Source: Arsenophonus sp031446125
GTDB lineage: Bacteria > Pseudomonadota > Gammaproteobacteria > Enterobacterales > Enterobacteriaceae
Direction of reading: 5' to 3'
Assembly: GCA_031446125.1 (NCBI GenBank)
Contig: CP132909.1
Location: 62,001 to 126,000, forward strand
DNA length: 64,000 nucleotides
In this document: positions 30,691-40,364 of the stretch, one piece after another
Layout: every line of letters begins with the position of its first letter
How positions within the stretch are numbered: the first letter of the stretch is position 1
Made by a program: the position numbers and the translations under genes
Notes under the pieces: generated by a model
Database searches by the model: none
Told to the model about the DNA's origin: nothing
Seen by the model: only the letters and a program-made list of their open reading frames with translations

Positions 30691-31281
30691 TTAATAAAAT
30701 GCTTTAAATTGGTGTAAACGGGTTACTGCTTTATGTATTCCTTGATCTAGCAAAAGTTCAGTACAAAATATTGCTTCTTTAATGGTTATATTGATTAATT
30801 TTTGTTCTTCTATTTTTGGTTTATTTAATAAAAATTGAGTAACTTTGTTTTTGTCTCCAGGGTGACCGATACCAATGCGTAAACGATAAAAATTAGCATT
30901 ATTACCAAGTTTTTCTTGGATATCTTTAAGTCCATTATGTCCATTATTTGTACCACCAAATTTTATTTTAGCCCTTCCTGGAATTAAATTTAATTCATCA
31001 TGAACTACAAGAATTTTTTCTGGTTGGATATGATAAAAATTAACTAATGATAAGACTGCTTTACCATTAAAATTCATATATATTCTTGGAATTAATAAAT
31101 AAATAGATCTCTCGTATAAATTAATTTTTCCTATGTAACCAAAAAAATTATTTTTTAGTTTTAAAATTTGCTTGTATTTTTTTGCCAATAATTTTATATA
31201 CCAAGATCCTACATTATGACGAGTTAATGCATATTTAACACCTGGATTAGCTAGACCTACAATTAGTTTTATATCACTCAT
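30691..31281 (-). CDS. pth: peptidyl-tRNA hydrolase
   Basis: Frees tRNA from peptidyl-tRNA that drops off the ribosome; essential in E. coli. The 196 residues match E. coli (194). The catalytic triad region is visible: Asn in GLANPG, His in LTRHNVGSW near residue 21, and Asp in VVHDELNL. The GTNNGHNGLKDI segment is conserved. On the minus strand between prs and ychF. Confidence 0.96.
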   Translation of the reverse strand: MSDIKLIVGLANPGVKYALTRHNVGSWYIKLLAKKYKQILKLKNNFFGYIGKINLYERSIYLLIPRIYMNFNGKAVLSLVNFYHIQPEKILVVHDELNLIPGRAKIKFGGTNNGHNGLKDIQEKLGNNANFYRLRIGIGHPGDKNKVTQFLLNKPKIEEQKLINITIKEAIFCTELLLDQGIHKAVTRLHQFKAFY

Positions 31282-31463
31282 AATATTTTTTTTATTTTAT
31301 TGATTTTATAAATATTTATTATATAATTTTTCGTAAAATATCCCGGATTTTATTATTACATATTTTTTATTTACGTATATTGTAAAATATAAAATGATAT
31401 TTAAAATATTATAAATTATTATTTATTGACAAATTTATAGTTTATTGGTTTTAAATAAAATTT

Positions 31464-32411
31464 TTAGTGTTCGAACATAGCAGCAATTGATTCTTCATTA
31501 CTAATTCTACGAATTGCTTCAGCTAACATCCCAGCTAATGTTAAAGAACGAACTTTATTTAGTTTTTTTATATTAGAAGATAAAGGAATTGTATCACAAA
31601 CGATGATTTCATCAATTACTGATTTTTTAATATTTATTACCGCATCTCCTGAAAATATGGGATGAGTTGCATAAGAAAATACTCGTTTAGCACCACTTTC
31701 CTTTAGAACTTCGGCAGCTTTACATAAAGTACTTCCAGTATCAATCATATCATCAACTATTACACAATCTCGATTCTCTACATCTCCAATAATGTGCATC
31801 ACTTGAGAAACATTTGCTCTTGGACGTCTTTTGTCAATAATTGCCATATAAGTATCATTTAGTAGTTTTGCAATAGCTCGTGCGCGCACAACTCCGCCTA
31901 TGTCAGGTGATACAACAATTGGGTTAATTAATTTTTTTTGTAACATATCTTCTAATAAGATTGGACTTCCAAAAACGTTATCTACTGGAACATCAAAGAA
32001 TCCTTGAATTTGTTCTGCATGTAGATCAACAGTTAATACACGATCAACTCCAACACTGGAAAGAAAATCAGCTACTACTTTAGCAGTAATTGGAACTCTA
32101 GCTGAACGCACTCTTCTATCTTGACGTGCATAACCAAAGTATGGAATTACAGCAGTAATTCGACCTGCAGATGCTCTTCTTAGTGCATCAATCATTACCA
32201 CCAGTTCCATTAAATTATCATTTGTTGGAGCACAGGTTGATTGTATTATAAAAATATCACCACCACGAACATTTTCATTAATTTTTACACTGACTTCACC
32301 ATCACTAAAACGACCCACTTCAGCATCTCCAAGAGAAGTATCTAGACGATTAGCAACACGTTGAGCGAGTATAGGTACAGCATTACCAGCAAAAAGTTTC
32401 ATATCTGGCAT
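31464..32411 (-). CDS. prs: ribose-phosphate pyrophosphokinase (PRPP synthase)
   Basis: Makes PRPP from ribose-5-phosphate and ATP for purine, pyrimidine, NAD, His and Trp synthesis. The 315 residues equal E. coli Prs. Visible are the N-terminal DMKLFAGNAVPILAQ, the ATP-binding FGYARQDRR, VVSPDIGGVVRARA, and the PRPP-binding loop CVIVDDMIDTGSTL. It follows ispE by 74 bp; the gap holds an 8-bp inverted repeat (TGTTAAAA...TTTTAACA), perhaps part of a promoter or attenuator region. Confidence 0.97.
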   Translation of the reverse strand: MPDMKLFAGNAVPILAQRVANRLDTSLGDAEVGRFSDGEVSVKINENVRGGDIFIIQSTCAPTNDNLMELVVMIDALRRASAGRITAVIPYFGYARQDRRVRSARVPITAKVVADFLSSVGVDRVLTVDLHAEQIQGFFDVPVDNVFGSPILLEDMLQKKLINPIVVSPDIGGVVRARAIAKLLNDTYMAIIDKRRPRANVSQVMHIIGDVENRDCVIVDDMIDTGSTLCKAAEVLKESGAKRVFSYATHPIFSGDAVINIKKSVIDEIIVCDTIPLSSNIKKLNKVRSLTLAGMLAEAIRRISNEESIAAMFEH

Positions 32412-32485
32412 TTTGGAAAAGCCTCAGTTTTGAACTGTTAAAAAGTATTATTATATTTTAACAGAAAAATATATAAATCATAAAT

Positions 32486-33352
32486 TTAATATTGATTAAT
32501 TCCATTACGGAATTTATGTAATGGAGAATAATTAACACCTTTTGCAATAAAACATTGTATCCATTTAGGAGCACTATCTAATATTTTATGGGCAGCTGAT
32601 TGAGTTTGAAACGTACCAAAAACGCAAGAACCTGTCCCTGTAAGACGTGATGAAGTATATTGTTGCATCCATAAACTCATTTTTTCAACTTTAATAAATT
32701 TTTTTCTCACAATTGGTTCACAAGCGTTTTCGTATTTTTTTTTAAATAATTTTTTTAAAGATAATTTTTGTGAATTTCTTTTCAATCCAACTTCAGAAAA
32801 AACTTCTCGAGTAGGAATTACAATCCCTGGATACGCTACTAAATACCAACTTTCTTTTATATTGATAGGAAACAGTCTATCCCCAATTCCTTCTGCAAAA
32901 GCCGAATGACCTTTTATAAAAAATGGAATATCTGCACCAAGTTGATTAGCAAGATTAATTAGTATAATATCATTTATATTAGTTCTCCAATGGAAGTTTA
33001 AAGCAATTAATGTTGTTGCTGCATTAGAAGAACCTCCACCTACACCTCCACCAATGGGTAATTTTTTTTTCACATAAATATCTGCGCCTTGATAGTCATG
33101 TAATAAGTTCATTTGCATACAGTAATTTTGTAATAAATGAGCAGCTTTAAGAATAAGGTTATTTTTTTCTGTTATATTAATAAATGGTGTCATTAATTGG
33201 ATTTTTTTGTCTCTACGTGATTTAATTGTGATTTCATCACCATAATTTAAAAATTGCAATAGTGTTTGAATATTATGGTAACCATCATTTCTTAAACCAG
33301 TAATATGGAGAAATAAGTTAATTTTTCCTGGTGAAGGCCAGTTTAAAATCAT
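32486..33352 (-). CDS. ispE: 4-diphosphocytidyl-2-C-methyl-D-erythritol kinase
   Basis: GHMP kinase of the MEP isoprenoid pathway, supplying the precursors for ubiquinone and undecaprenol carriers. The 288 residues compare with 283 in E. coli. The start WPSPGKINLFLHITGLRNDGYH carries the substrate-binding Lys, and the GHMP motif LPIGGGVGGGSSNAATTL binds ATP. The C-terminal LTGTGSCVFGTF is conserved. lolB ends 3 bp upstream, so the two are co-transcribed. Confidence 0.96.
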   Translation of the reverse strand: MILNWPSPGKINLFLHITGLRNDGYHNIQTLLQFLNYGDEITIKSRRDKKIQLMTPFINITEKNNLILKAAHLLQNYCMQMNLLHDYQGADIYVKKKLPIGGGVGGGSSNAATTLIALNFHWRTNINDIILINLANQLGADIPFFIKGHSAFAEGIGDRLFPINIKESWYLVAYPGIVIPTREVFSEVGLKRNSQKLSLKKLFKKKYENACEPIVRKKFIKVEKMSLWMQQYTSSRLTGTGSCVFGTFQTQSAAHKILDSAPKWIQCFIAKGVNYSPLHKFRNGINQY

Positions 33353-33355
33353 GAA

Positions 33356-34003
33356 TTAAAAATCCCAATTGTTTATTTTTAGTTTAATATGTTTATCAGA
33401 TTGTTGTAATTCAATATTATTTGGAAGCTTAAGTTGATTTTTTTTCAAATAAGAAAGATAGTTTATGTTCCATTTTTCTCCGTTTTTTATGTATTTTATT
33501 GTTTTTAGGAGTTCATTATTTTTTAATGTAAATGATGTTGCATTAATTGGTAAACCAACTAACCAATAAGGGAAGTTTTCTATAGGAATTTTTATATGCA
33601 TTAATTGATAAATTAATTCCCCTGGTTTTTTATTGGTATATTTTTTATTTTTTTTATCTGTTATTGTAGTAAAATTTGGTGTTACATAGAGCATAAATTC
33701 TGTAGTTCCTAAAGGGTTATTAAAAAATAGATGGTAATTTAAAAAATTATTTTGTTGCCAAAAAAAATTAGCATAAATTTTATTGTGATTATCAATATAA
33801 GTAAAAGAACCTCTAGTATTAAATTTTTTTAATTGTATTATTTTTTTTTGATGAGTAATCCATTCTGTATTTATTTTTTTATTGATTGATTTTATCTTTA
33901 ATTTTGATGTAAATGTACAAGAAGTTAGTAAAATAGTACATAAAAAAATAAATATATAAGCAAAGTAAGATAGACTTGTAAAGTCTTTTTTATTTAGTAT
34001 CAT
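33356..34003 (-). CDS. lolB: outer-membrane lipoprotein receptor LolB
   Basis: Accepts lipoproteins from LolA and anchors them in the outer membrane; BamD, LptM and AmiD from this window are likely clients. The 215 residues compare with 207 in E. coli. The signal peptide ends in lipobox LLTSC with Cys near 29. The mature part is divergent and Lys/Asn-rich, but WITHQKKIIQLKKFNTRGSF and NNPLGTTEFML fit the family, as does the order lolB-ispE-prs divergent from hemA. Confidence 0.88.
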   Translation of the reverse strand: MILNKKDFTSLSYFAYIFIFLCTILLTSCTFTSKLKIKSINKKINTEWITHQKKIIQLKKFNTRGSFTYIDNHNKIYANFFWQQNNFLNYHLFFNNPLGTTEFMLYVTPNFTTITDKKNKKYTNKKPGELIYQLMHIKIPIENFPYWLVGLPINATSFTLKNNELLKTIKYIKNGEKWNINYLSYLKKNQLKLPNNIELQQSDKHIKLKINNWDF

Positions 34004-34249
34004 AAATATTTCCTAAATTTTTTATAAATATTAATGTTAGTTAATAGTTATCAAATTTTTTCTTAATACAAGTAATTAAAATTTATTTTGATATCGAATT
34101 TATTTAGTGTATTTAATTTATATATTTCATTATATAGTTATATTAACCAACTAAAATATTTTTCAAAAATTTATTTATGTAGGTTTATTATTTTTTATGA
34201 AATAACAGAGATTTTTATAAGTTATTTAAAATTATTTAATTGAGTGAAC

Positions 34250-35512
34250 ATGACTTTACTTGCACTCGGTATAAATCATAAAACTGCACCAATAAATTTG
34301 CGCGAACGCTTAATTATTAGAGCAGAAAACATTGAACATGTATTGGACAATTTATTGCACCAATCATTTGTTCTTAGTGGGGTTGTGTTATCTACATGTA
34401 ATCGTACTGAAATATATTCATTTGTTAATTTAAATGATATTTTATATGATAAATTAATAAATTGGTTTTGTAGTTATCATTCTTTAAATATAAATGATGT
34501 AAGAAGAAGTATATATTGTTATCAAGATAATGCAGTAGTTAATCATCTAATGCGTGTTGCTAGTGGATTAGATTCATTAGCATTTGGTGAATCGCAAATT
34601 TTAGGTCAAGTAAAACAAGCGTTTTTAAAATCTCAGAATTATAAAAAATTATCTAGTGAACTTGAGCGATTATTTCAACATTCATTTTTTGTAGCTAAAC
34701 GTATTCGTACTGAAACAGAAATTGGGAGCAATTCTGTTTCAATTGCTTTTGTTGTATGTAGATTAGTACGTCAAGTTTTTAAATCTTTATCTAAATTAAA
34801 CATTTTTTTGATAGGTGCAGGTAAAAATATTGAACTTACTGCACGTCATCTTTTGGAATATCATCCTCAACATCTAATTATAGCTAATCGGACACCTGAA
34901 CGTGCTTTACGTATTGCAAAAATAATTAATGCCGAATTTATTCATTTAAATGAGTTGAATGTTCGTTTATCTGAAGCTGATATTGTTATTAGTTCTACTG
35001 CAAGTCCTGTTCCAATAATAAATGAAGTAATGATTAAACATGCAATGAAAGTTAGAAATAATAAATTTATGTTATTAATTGATATTGCTGTTCCAAGAGA
35101 TATTGAACAAAATGTTAAAAAAATAAATAATATTTATCTTTATAGTATTGATTATTTAGAATTTATTATTCAAGAAAATACAAAAAATAGAAAAGTAGCT
35201 GCCCTTCAAGCAGAAAGAATTATCAAAAAAGAAAGTGCTAATTTTATGAAGTGGTTGTGTTCTCAGTCTTCAATTAACATAATTCGCAATTATCGTAAGC
35301 AATCAGAAAAAATGAGAATTTTAATGGTAGGAAAAGCACTTGCTTCGTTACAAAATGGCACAAATAGTGAATTAGTAATTAATAAATTAACTTATCAGTT
35401 AATGAATCGTTTAATTCATGCACCAATTAAATCTCTTAAAAAAGCAGTTTTAGATGATGATATTAATCGTTTTAATATTTTGAAAGATAGTTTAGGATTG
35501 AAGCAAAATTAA
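34250..35512 (+). CDS. hemA: glutamyl-tRNA reductase
   Basis: First step of heme synthesis by the C5 route: glutamyl-tRNA to glutamate-1-semialdehyde. ATG 34250 is preferred to GTG 34244 because MTLLALGINHKTAP aligns exactly with the E. coli start and places the nucleophile Cys in STCNRTE at residue 50, the E. coli number. The frame has 420 codons (E. coli 418). A NADPH-binding segment FLIGAGKNIELTARHL and the GESQILGQVK motif are present. It opens the hemA-prfA-prmC-sirB1-kdsA run and diverges from lolB. Confidence 0.96.
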   Translation: MTLLALGINHKTAPINLRERLIIRAENIEHVLDNLLHQSFVLSGVVLSTCNRTEIYSFVNLNDILYDKLINWFCSYHSLNINDVRRSIYCYQDNAVVNHLMRVASGLDSLAFGESQILGQVKQAFLKSQNYKKLSSELERLFQHSFFVAKRIRTETEIGSNSVSIAFVVCRLVRQVFKSLSKLNIFLIGAGKNIELTARHLLEYHPQHLIIANRTPERALRIAKIINAEFIHLNELNVRLSEADIVISSTASPVPIINEVMIKHAMKVRNNKFMLLIDIAVPRDIEQNVKKINNIYLYSIDYLEFIIQENTKNRKVAALQAERIIKKESANFMKWLCSQSSINIIRNYRKQSEKMRILMVGKALASLQNGTNSELVINKLTYQLMNRLIHAPIKSLKKAVLDDDINRFNILKDSLGLKQN

Positions 35513-35538
35513 AATATTTTTAAGGTTTTCAAAAAACA

Positions 35539-36621
35539 ATGAAGGTTTCCATAATAAAAAAATTACAATTATTAGAAAGACGTTATGAAGAAATTCAGAT
35601 AGATTTAGGTAAAACAGAAGTCATTATTAATCAAAAAAAATTTAAATTGTTACATAAAGAATATTCTAAGTTAAATGATTTAATTAAATGTTTTAGATCA
35701 TGGCGTGTTCTTCAAGAAGAAATTGTAACTACTAAAATATTATTAGATGACCCTGAATTACATGAAATCGCTAATGCAGAACTCATACATTTCAAAAAAC
35801 TTAATGAAAAACTTGAAAAACAATTGCATATTTTTCTTATACCAAAAGATCCAGATGATGAAAAAAATTGTTTTTTAGAAATTCGAGCAGGTACTGGTGG
35901 TGATGAAGCGGCAATATTTGCTGGTGATCTTTTCAGAATGTACAATAGATATTCTGAATCACGAGGTTGGGGTTTTGAAGTGATGCATTTAACTGAAGGA
36001 GAACATGGTGGATACAAAGAAATTATTATTAAAATTTCTGGTGATTCTGTATATGGTCGTCTAAAATTTGAATCAGGTGGACATCGTGTTCAACGTGTAC
36101 CAGCTACAGAATCTCAAGGACGTATTCATACTTCATCTTGTATGGTTGCTATATTGGCTGAGATTCCAGTAAAAGAATTATCCGAAATCAATACAAGTGA
36201 TTTAAGAATTGATACTTTTCGTTCATCAGGTGCTGGCGGACAACATGTGAATACTACTGAATCTGCTATTCGTATTACTCATATTCCTACTGGTATCGTA
36301 GTTGAGTGTCAAGATGAACGTTCACAACATAAAAATAAAGCCAAAGCTTTGTCAGTTTTAGGTTCTCGTATTAGAGAAAAAGAGATACAAAAACGTCGTG
36401 AAGCAGAAACATCAGAACGTCATAATTTACTTGGTTCTGGAGATCGTTCAGATAGAATAAGAACATATAATTTTCCACAAGGTCGTATTAGCGACCACAG
36501 AATTAATTTAACACTTTATCGTTTAGATGAAGTAATAAATGGAAAATTAGATTTATTAATTCAACCTATTGTTGATGAATATCAAACAGATCAATTGTCT
36601 TTTTTTTCAGAAGTGAAATAA
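35539..36621 (+). CDS. prfA: peptide chain release factor 1
   Basis: Recognises UAA and UAG and releases the nascent chain. The 360 residues equal E. coli RF1. The codon-recognition PxT lies in RVPATESQGRIHTS, and the catalytic GGQ is at residues 233-235 in GAGGQHVNTTESAIR. UAA is by far the main stop in this window, as expected. Its stop is followed directly, with no spacer, by the ATG of prmC, whose product methylates the GGQ glutamine. Confidence 0.97.
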   Translation: MKVSIIKKLQLLERRYEEIQIDLGKTEVIINQKKFKLLHKEYSKLNDLIKCFRSWRVLQEEIVTTKILLDDPELHEIANAELIHFKKLNEKLEKQLHIFLIPKDPDDEKNCFLEIRAGTGGDEAAIFAGDLFRMYNRYSESRGWGFEVMHLTEGEHGGYKEIIIKISGDSVYGRLKFESGGHRVQRVPATESQGRIHTSSCMVAILAEIPVKELSEINTSDLRIDTFRSSGAGGQHVNTTESAIRITHIPTGIVVECQDERSQHKNKAKALSVLGSRIREKEIQKRREAETSERHNLLGSGDRSDRIRTYNFPQGRISDHRINLTLYRLDEVINGKLDLLIQPIVDEYQTDQLSFFSEVK

Positions 36622-37473
36622 ATGAATTATCAAGATTGGTTATTTTATGCATCTAAAAAGCTCGTTGATAGTGATAATGCTCAACTAGATGTTGAAGTTT
36701 TATTAAAACATATAACAAAAAAAAGAAATACTGATTTTCTAGCATTTGGAGAAATAAAATTAACTGCTTATCAAAAAGAAGAGTTAGAGTATTTATTAAC
36801 GCGTAGGATTAAAGGGGAACCGATAGCTTATATAATAGAAGAAAAGGAATTTTGGTCTTTACCAATAAAAGTTTCTCCTATTACTTTGATACCACGTTGT
36901 GATACAGAATGTTTAGTTGAAAAAGCTTTGTTGCTATTAGGCAAGAAAAAATCAGCAAAAATATTAGATTTAGGAACTGGTAGTGGTTCTATAGCGTTAG
37001 CTTTAGCATCAGAGCGTCCAGAATTACAGATAGTAGGAGTTGATATTAGTGATTTAGTAATTAATCTTGCAGAACGTAATTCGTATAATCTAGCGATTAA
37101 AAATGTAAAATTTTTAAAAAGTAATTGGTTTTCTTCACTGCCTCTTCAAAAATTTGATATGATTGTCAGTAATCCACCTTATGTTGATGCAGATGATCCA
37201 TGTTTAAAGCAAGGTGATGTTCGTTTTGAACCAAAAATAGCATTGATTTCTGGTAATCATGGATTAGCTGATATGCAATATATAATTGAAAAATCTAATA
37301 ATTATTTAGTTAATACAGGGTGGCTTTTACTAGAACACGGGTGGTTACAAGGAAGAAAAGTAAGGGAGTTATTTTGCTGTTTTAATTATAAAAAAGTAAT
37401 AACTTTTAAGGATTATAGTGGTAATGAACGTGTTACAGTAGGTCAATGGAAAAATGATGAAAAGCATAGCTAA
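36622..37473 (+). CDS. prmC: release-factor glutamine methyltransferase PrmC (HemK)
   Basis: SAM-dependent enzyme that methylates Gln of the GGQ motif in RF1 and RF2. The 283 residues compare with 277 in E. coli. SAM-binding motif ILDLGTGSGSIALALA and the NPPY motif (residues 184-187) that holds the glutamine are intact, as is IPRCDTECLVE. The start abuts the prfA stop, and the 3' end overlaps sirB1 by 20 bp. Confidence 0.96.
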   Translation: MNYQDWLFYASKKLVDSDNAQLDVEVLLKHITKKRNTDFLAFGEIKLTAYQKEELEYLLTRRIKGEPIAYIIEEKEFWSLPIKVSPITLIPRCDTECLVEKALLLLGKKKSAKILDLGTGSGSIALALASERPELQIVGVDISDLVINLAERNSYNLAIKNVKFLKSNWFSSLPLQKFDMIVSNPPYVDADDPCLKQGDVRFEPKIALISGNHGLADMQYIIEKSNNYLVNTGWLLLEHGWLQGRKVRELFCCFNYKKVITFKDYSGNERVTVGQWKNDEKHS

Positions 37474-38266
37474 TTATGAATTTAATAAAGCACCACTGAT
37501 CGAAGGTATTATTTTTGTTTCTAAAATTATTCGTGAAGATTTTCCTGTTGAAGCTGTTAACAGTCAATTGGCATTTTTTGTAGAAGAAGCAAAAAAAGTA
37601 ATATTAAATGATGATGATATAGAAAAACAAATATCTGTTTTGATAAAATTATTTTATCGAGATTGGTTATTTAGTGGTGTAGCTGGGATTTATTCACTTT
37701 CAGAAGCACTTTGGTTAGATAAAGTTTTAGTCACAAGACAAGGAGCCTCTGTTTCATTAGGTACAATTTTTTTGCATGTTGCAGATCAATTAGCATTACC
37801 GGTTATACCTATTGTTTTTTTGACCCAGCTTATTTTATGTATTCGTCTCGATAATGGTACTGAATGGTATATTAATCCAACAAATGGTGAAACACTTACC
37901 GAACAGATGCTTGATTTATGGATTAAGGGCACTATTAGTCCTTTTTCGCATTTAACTCGTAAAGATATAGAAGCAACTGAAAATAAAATTATTATACGCA
38001 AAATTTTTGATACTATAAAAGCTGCTTTGATGGAAGAAAAAAAAATGGAACAGGCACTAAAAGTTTGTGAAACATTATTAATTTTTGATCCGAAAGATCC
38101 TTATGAAATACGCGATCGGGGTTTAATTTTTGCTCATCTTGATTGTAATCATGTAGCAATATCTGATTTAAATTATTTTGTTGAACAATGTCCAGAAGAT
38201 CCTGTTTCTGAAATAATAAAAATGCAAATTTATTCGATAGAAGGACAGCAAGTTATATTACATTAA
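37454..38266 (+). CDS. sirB1: transglutaminase-like TPR protein SirB1
   Basis: Conserved protein of unknown molecular function with a transglutaminase-like fold and C-terminal TPR. The 270 residues match E. coli SirB1 (269). NKAPLIEGIIF near the start, the core GASVSLGTIFLHVADQLALPVIPI, and the C-terminal DPYEIRDRGLIFAHLDCNHVAISDLNYFVEQCPEDPVSE are nearly unchanged. Start may be 37454 or the adjacent ATG at 37457, which aligns with the E. coli start. Overlaps prmC; sirB2 between them in E. coli is lost. Confidence 0.93.
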   Translation: MMKSIANYEFNKAPLIEGIIFVSKIIREDFPVEAVNSQLAFFVEEAKKVILNDDDIEKQISVLIKLFYRDWLFSGVAGIYSLSEALWLDKVLVTRQGASVSLGTIFLHVADQLALPVIPIVFLTQLILCIRLDNGTEWYINPTNGETLTEQMLDLWIKGTISPFSHLTRKDIEATENKIIIRKIFDTIKAALMEEKKMEQALKVCETLLIFDPKDPYEIRDRGLIFAHLDCNHVAISDLNYFVEQCPEDPVSEIIKMQIYSIEGQQVILH

Positions 38267-38317
38267 TAAATATGTTTTTTTCATATGATTTATATAGATA
38301 TATAAAAGATAAAATAT

Positions 38318-39175
38318 ATGCAAAATAAAATAATATGTATTGATAATATTGATATAGCCAATCATTTGCCATTTGTTTTATTTGGTGGTTTAAATGTGCT
38401 TGAATCACGTGATTTAGCAATTAGAGTTTGTGAACATTATATTACAGTAACAGATAAGCTTAATATTCCTTATGTTTTTAAAGCATCTTTTGATAAAGCT
38501 AACCGTTCTTCTGTGTATTCCTATCGTGGTCCTGGATTAGAAGAAGGATTAAAAATCTTAGCAGAACTAAAAGATATGTTTGGCGTTAAAATTTTGACTG
38601 ATGTACATGATCTCAATCAAGTAATCCCTGTTGCAGAAATTGTTGATGTTATTCAATTGCCAGCTTTTTTGTGTCGTCAAACAAATTTGATTGAAGCTTT
38701 AGCTAAAACTGGTTCAGTTATTAATATTAAAAAACCTCAATTTATGAGCCCTGGGCAAATAGGAAATGTTATAGAAAAATTTAAACAGTTTGGTAATGAG
38801 AGAGTTATTGTTTGTGAACGTGGTGTAAATTTTGGTTATGATAATTTAGTGGTTGATATGTTAGGTTTTAATGTAATGATAAAATTATCAGGTGGTTCTC
38901 CTATTATTTTTGATGTTACTCATTCATTACAATGTCGTGATCCCTTTAGTTTTTCCTCTGGTGGTCGTCGTGCACAAATTTTTGAATTAGCAAGAGCTGG
39001 TATGGTAATAGGTTTGGCTGGATTATTTGTAGAAGCTCATCCAGATCCTGATAAGGCAAAATGTGATGGAGCATCTGCATTACCATTATTAAAATTGTTA
39101 CCTTTTTTAGAACAAATAAAAGCTATAGATGATTTAGTAAAAAGTTTTCCTTTAATGGAATCGGATATTTATTAA
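38318..39175 (+). CDS. kdsA: 3-deoxy-D-manno-octulosonate 8-phosphate synthase
   Basis: Condenses PEP and arabinose-5-phosphate to KDO-8-phosphate for the lipopolysaccharide core, so lipid A-KDO is probably still made. The 285 residues compare with 284 in E. coli. Visible are LFGGLNVLESRDLAI, YVFKASFDKANRSS, GVKILTDVHD, IKKPQFMSPGQ, FDVTHSLQ and LFVEAHPDPDKAKCDG. It ends the hemA-led run, 51 bp after sirB1. Confidence 0.97.
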   Translation: MQNKIICIDNIDIANHLPFVLFGGLNVLESRDLAIRVCEHYITVTDKLNIPYVFKASFDKANRSSVYSYRGPGLEEGLKILAELKDMFGVKILTDVHDLNQVIPVAEIVDVIQLPAFLCRQTNLIEALAKTGSVINIKKPQFMSPGQIGNVIEKFKQFGNERVIVCERGVNFGYDNLVVDMLGFNVMIKLSGGSPIIFDVTHSLQCRDPFSFSSGGRRAQIFELARAGMVIGLAGLFVEAHPDPDKAKCDGASALPLLKLLPFLEQIKAIDDLVKSFPLMESDIY

Positions 39176-39747
39176 TTCATAAAATTTAAAATCAATATTA
39201 TTTTAAATAATGATTATTATAAAATTTTATCTAAATTTATTATTAAATCAGCTTACTTCAATAATATTTAATGTAAATTTTAATACATATTATTTTAATA
39301 TTTTTATATTAATTTTTATATAACAAAATAATACAATGATGAAAATATCACAATTTTTTTGTAAATCAATAAAAGTTACTTTTAATTTTTTATTAAATTT
39401 TATATAATTATTTTTTTTGTATTAAATTTAATTTTTATTAAGTTTTTTATAATAAACAGGAATGTATCTGTTCTTGAATATTATTTTATAATTTAAAGAA
39501 ATACTGAAAGATGAAACAACATTTTATAGAATTAATAAAATATATAAGATTTATTTAATATGATAATACTTACTAACTCATAAAATAAATATTATTTTTT
39601 GATATTATTTTGTGCGCTACTTATTTTTTCTTTCGATTTTTTAAAGTTTTATTATTTTTTTATATATAAAATAATATATATTATTTTATATATTTAAATG
39701 CTAATCATTTTATGAGATACTGATAAAGTATTTTGATTTTTTTTAGA
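39176..39747. other. spacer between kdsA and tRNA-Ser
   Basis: A block junction relative to E. coli. No gene or RNA is seen. Confidence 0.65.
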
Positions 39748-39837
39748 TGGCGGTGAGAAAGGGATTCGAACCCTTGATACAATTTAATGTATACATACTT
39801 TCCAGGCATGTTCTTTAAGCCACTCAGACACCTCACC
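39748..39837 (-). tRNA. tRNA-Ser (GGA)
   Basis: Class II tRNA with a long variable arm, counterpart of E. coli serX/serW. The anticodon region CCTGGAAAG gives GGA. The acceptor is GGTGAGG/CTCACC and the 3' GCCA is encoded. Upstream, on the promoter side, an 8-bp perfect inverted repeat TTATGCAT...ATGCATAA spans 39857-39880. Confidence 0.94.
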
Positions 39838-40364
39838 ATATAACATATAAATAGATTTATGCATGTATGTCTATGCATAATTTTATATAAAAATTGAATG
39901 TATATTCCATCATATATAGATTATCAATAATATATTTTTATTTTTTTTAAATAAACATATATTATTTTTATAAAGCGTAACTTTATCTTTATAATTTATC
40001 ATAATAATGAGTTAATATGTAAATTATTTTTTTGATATATTATTTAATTTTAGAAAATTTTTTTATTTAGTTTTGTTGATATTTTAATATATATTACTTT
40101 CTAAGTAAAAGAATATTAGAAATTATTTAACATAATTTATTTTTGATTTCAATTCAAATTTATAGTTTATTAATATATTTTTCTGTTTATTATATTTCTA
40201 TAATAGTAAAAAATAGTGCTAAATTTATCGGATCTAAATTTAAAAAATAGATTTGTTTTTTATTTAATATTTGTAATATTAATAATTATTTTTATTTAAT
40301 ACCTTCAAAAGTGACCAGTATACTTTTTTAATTTTATTACAGTGATTTTTTAAAAAAATATTAT
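39838..40364. other. spacer before murJ
   Basis: Divergent spacer between tRNA-Ser and murJ. It contains the inverted repeat at 39857-39880 and otherwise A/T filler. Confidence 0.55.
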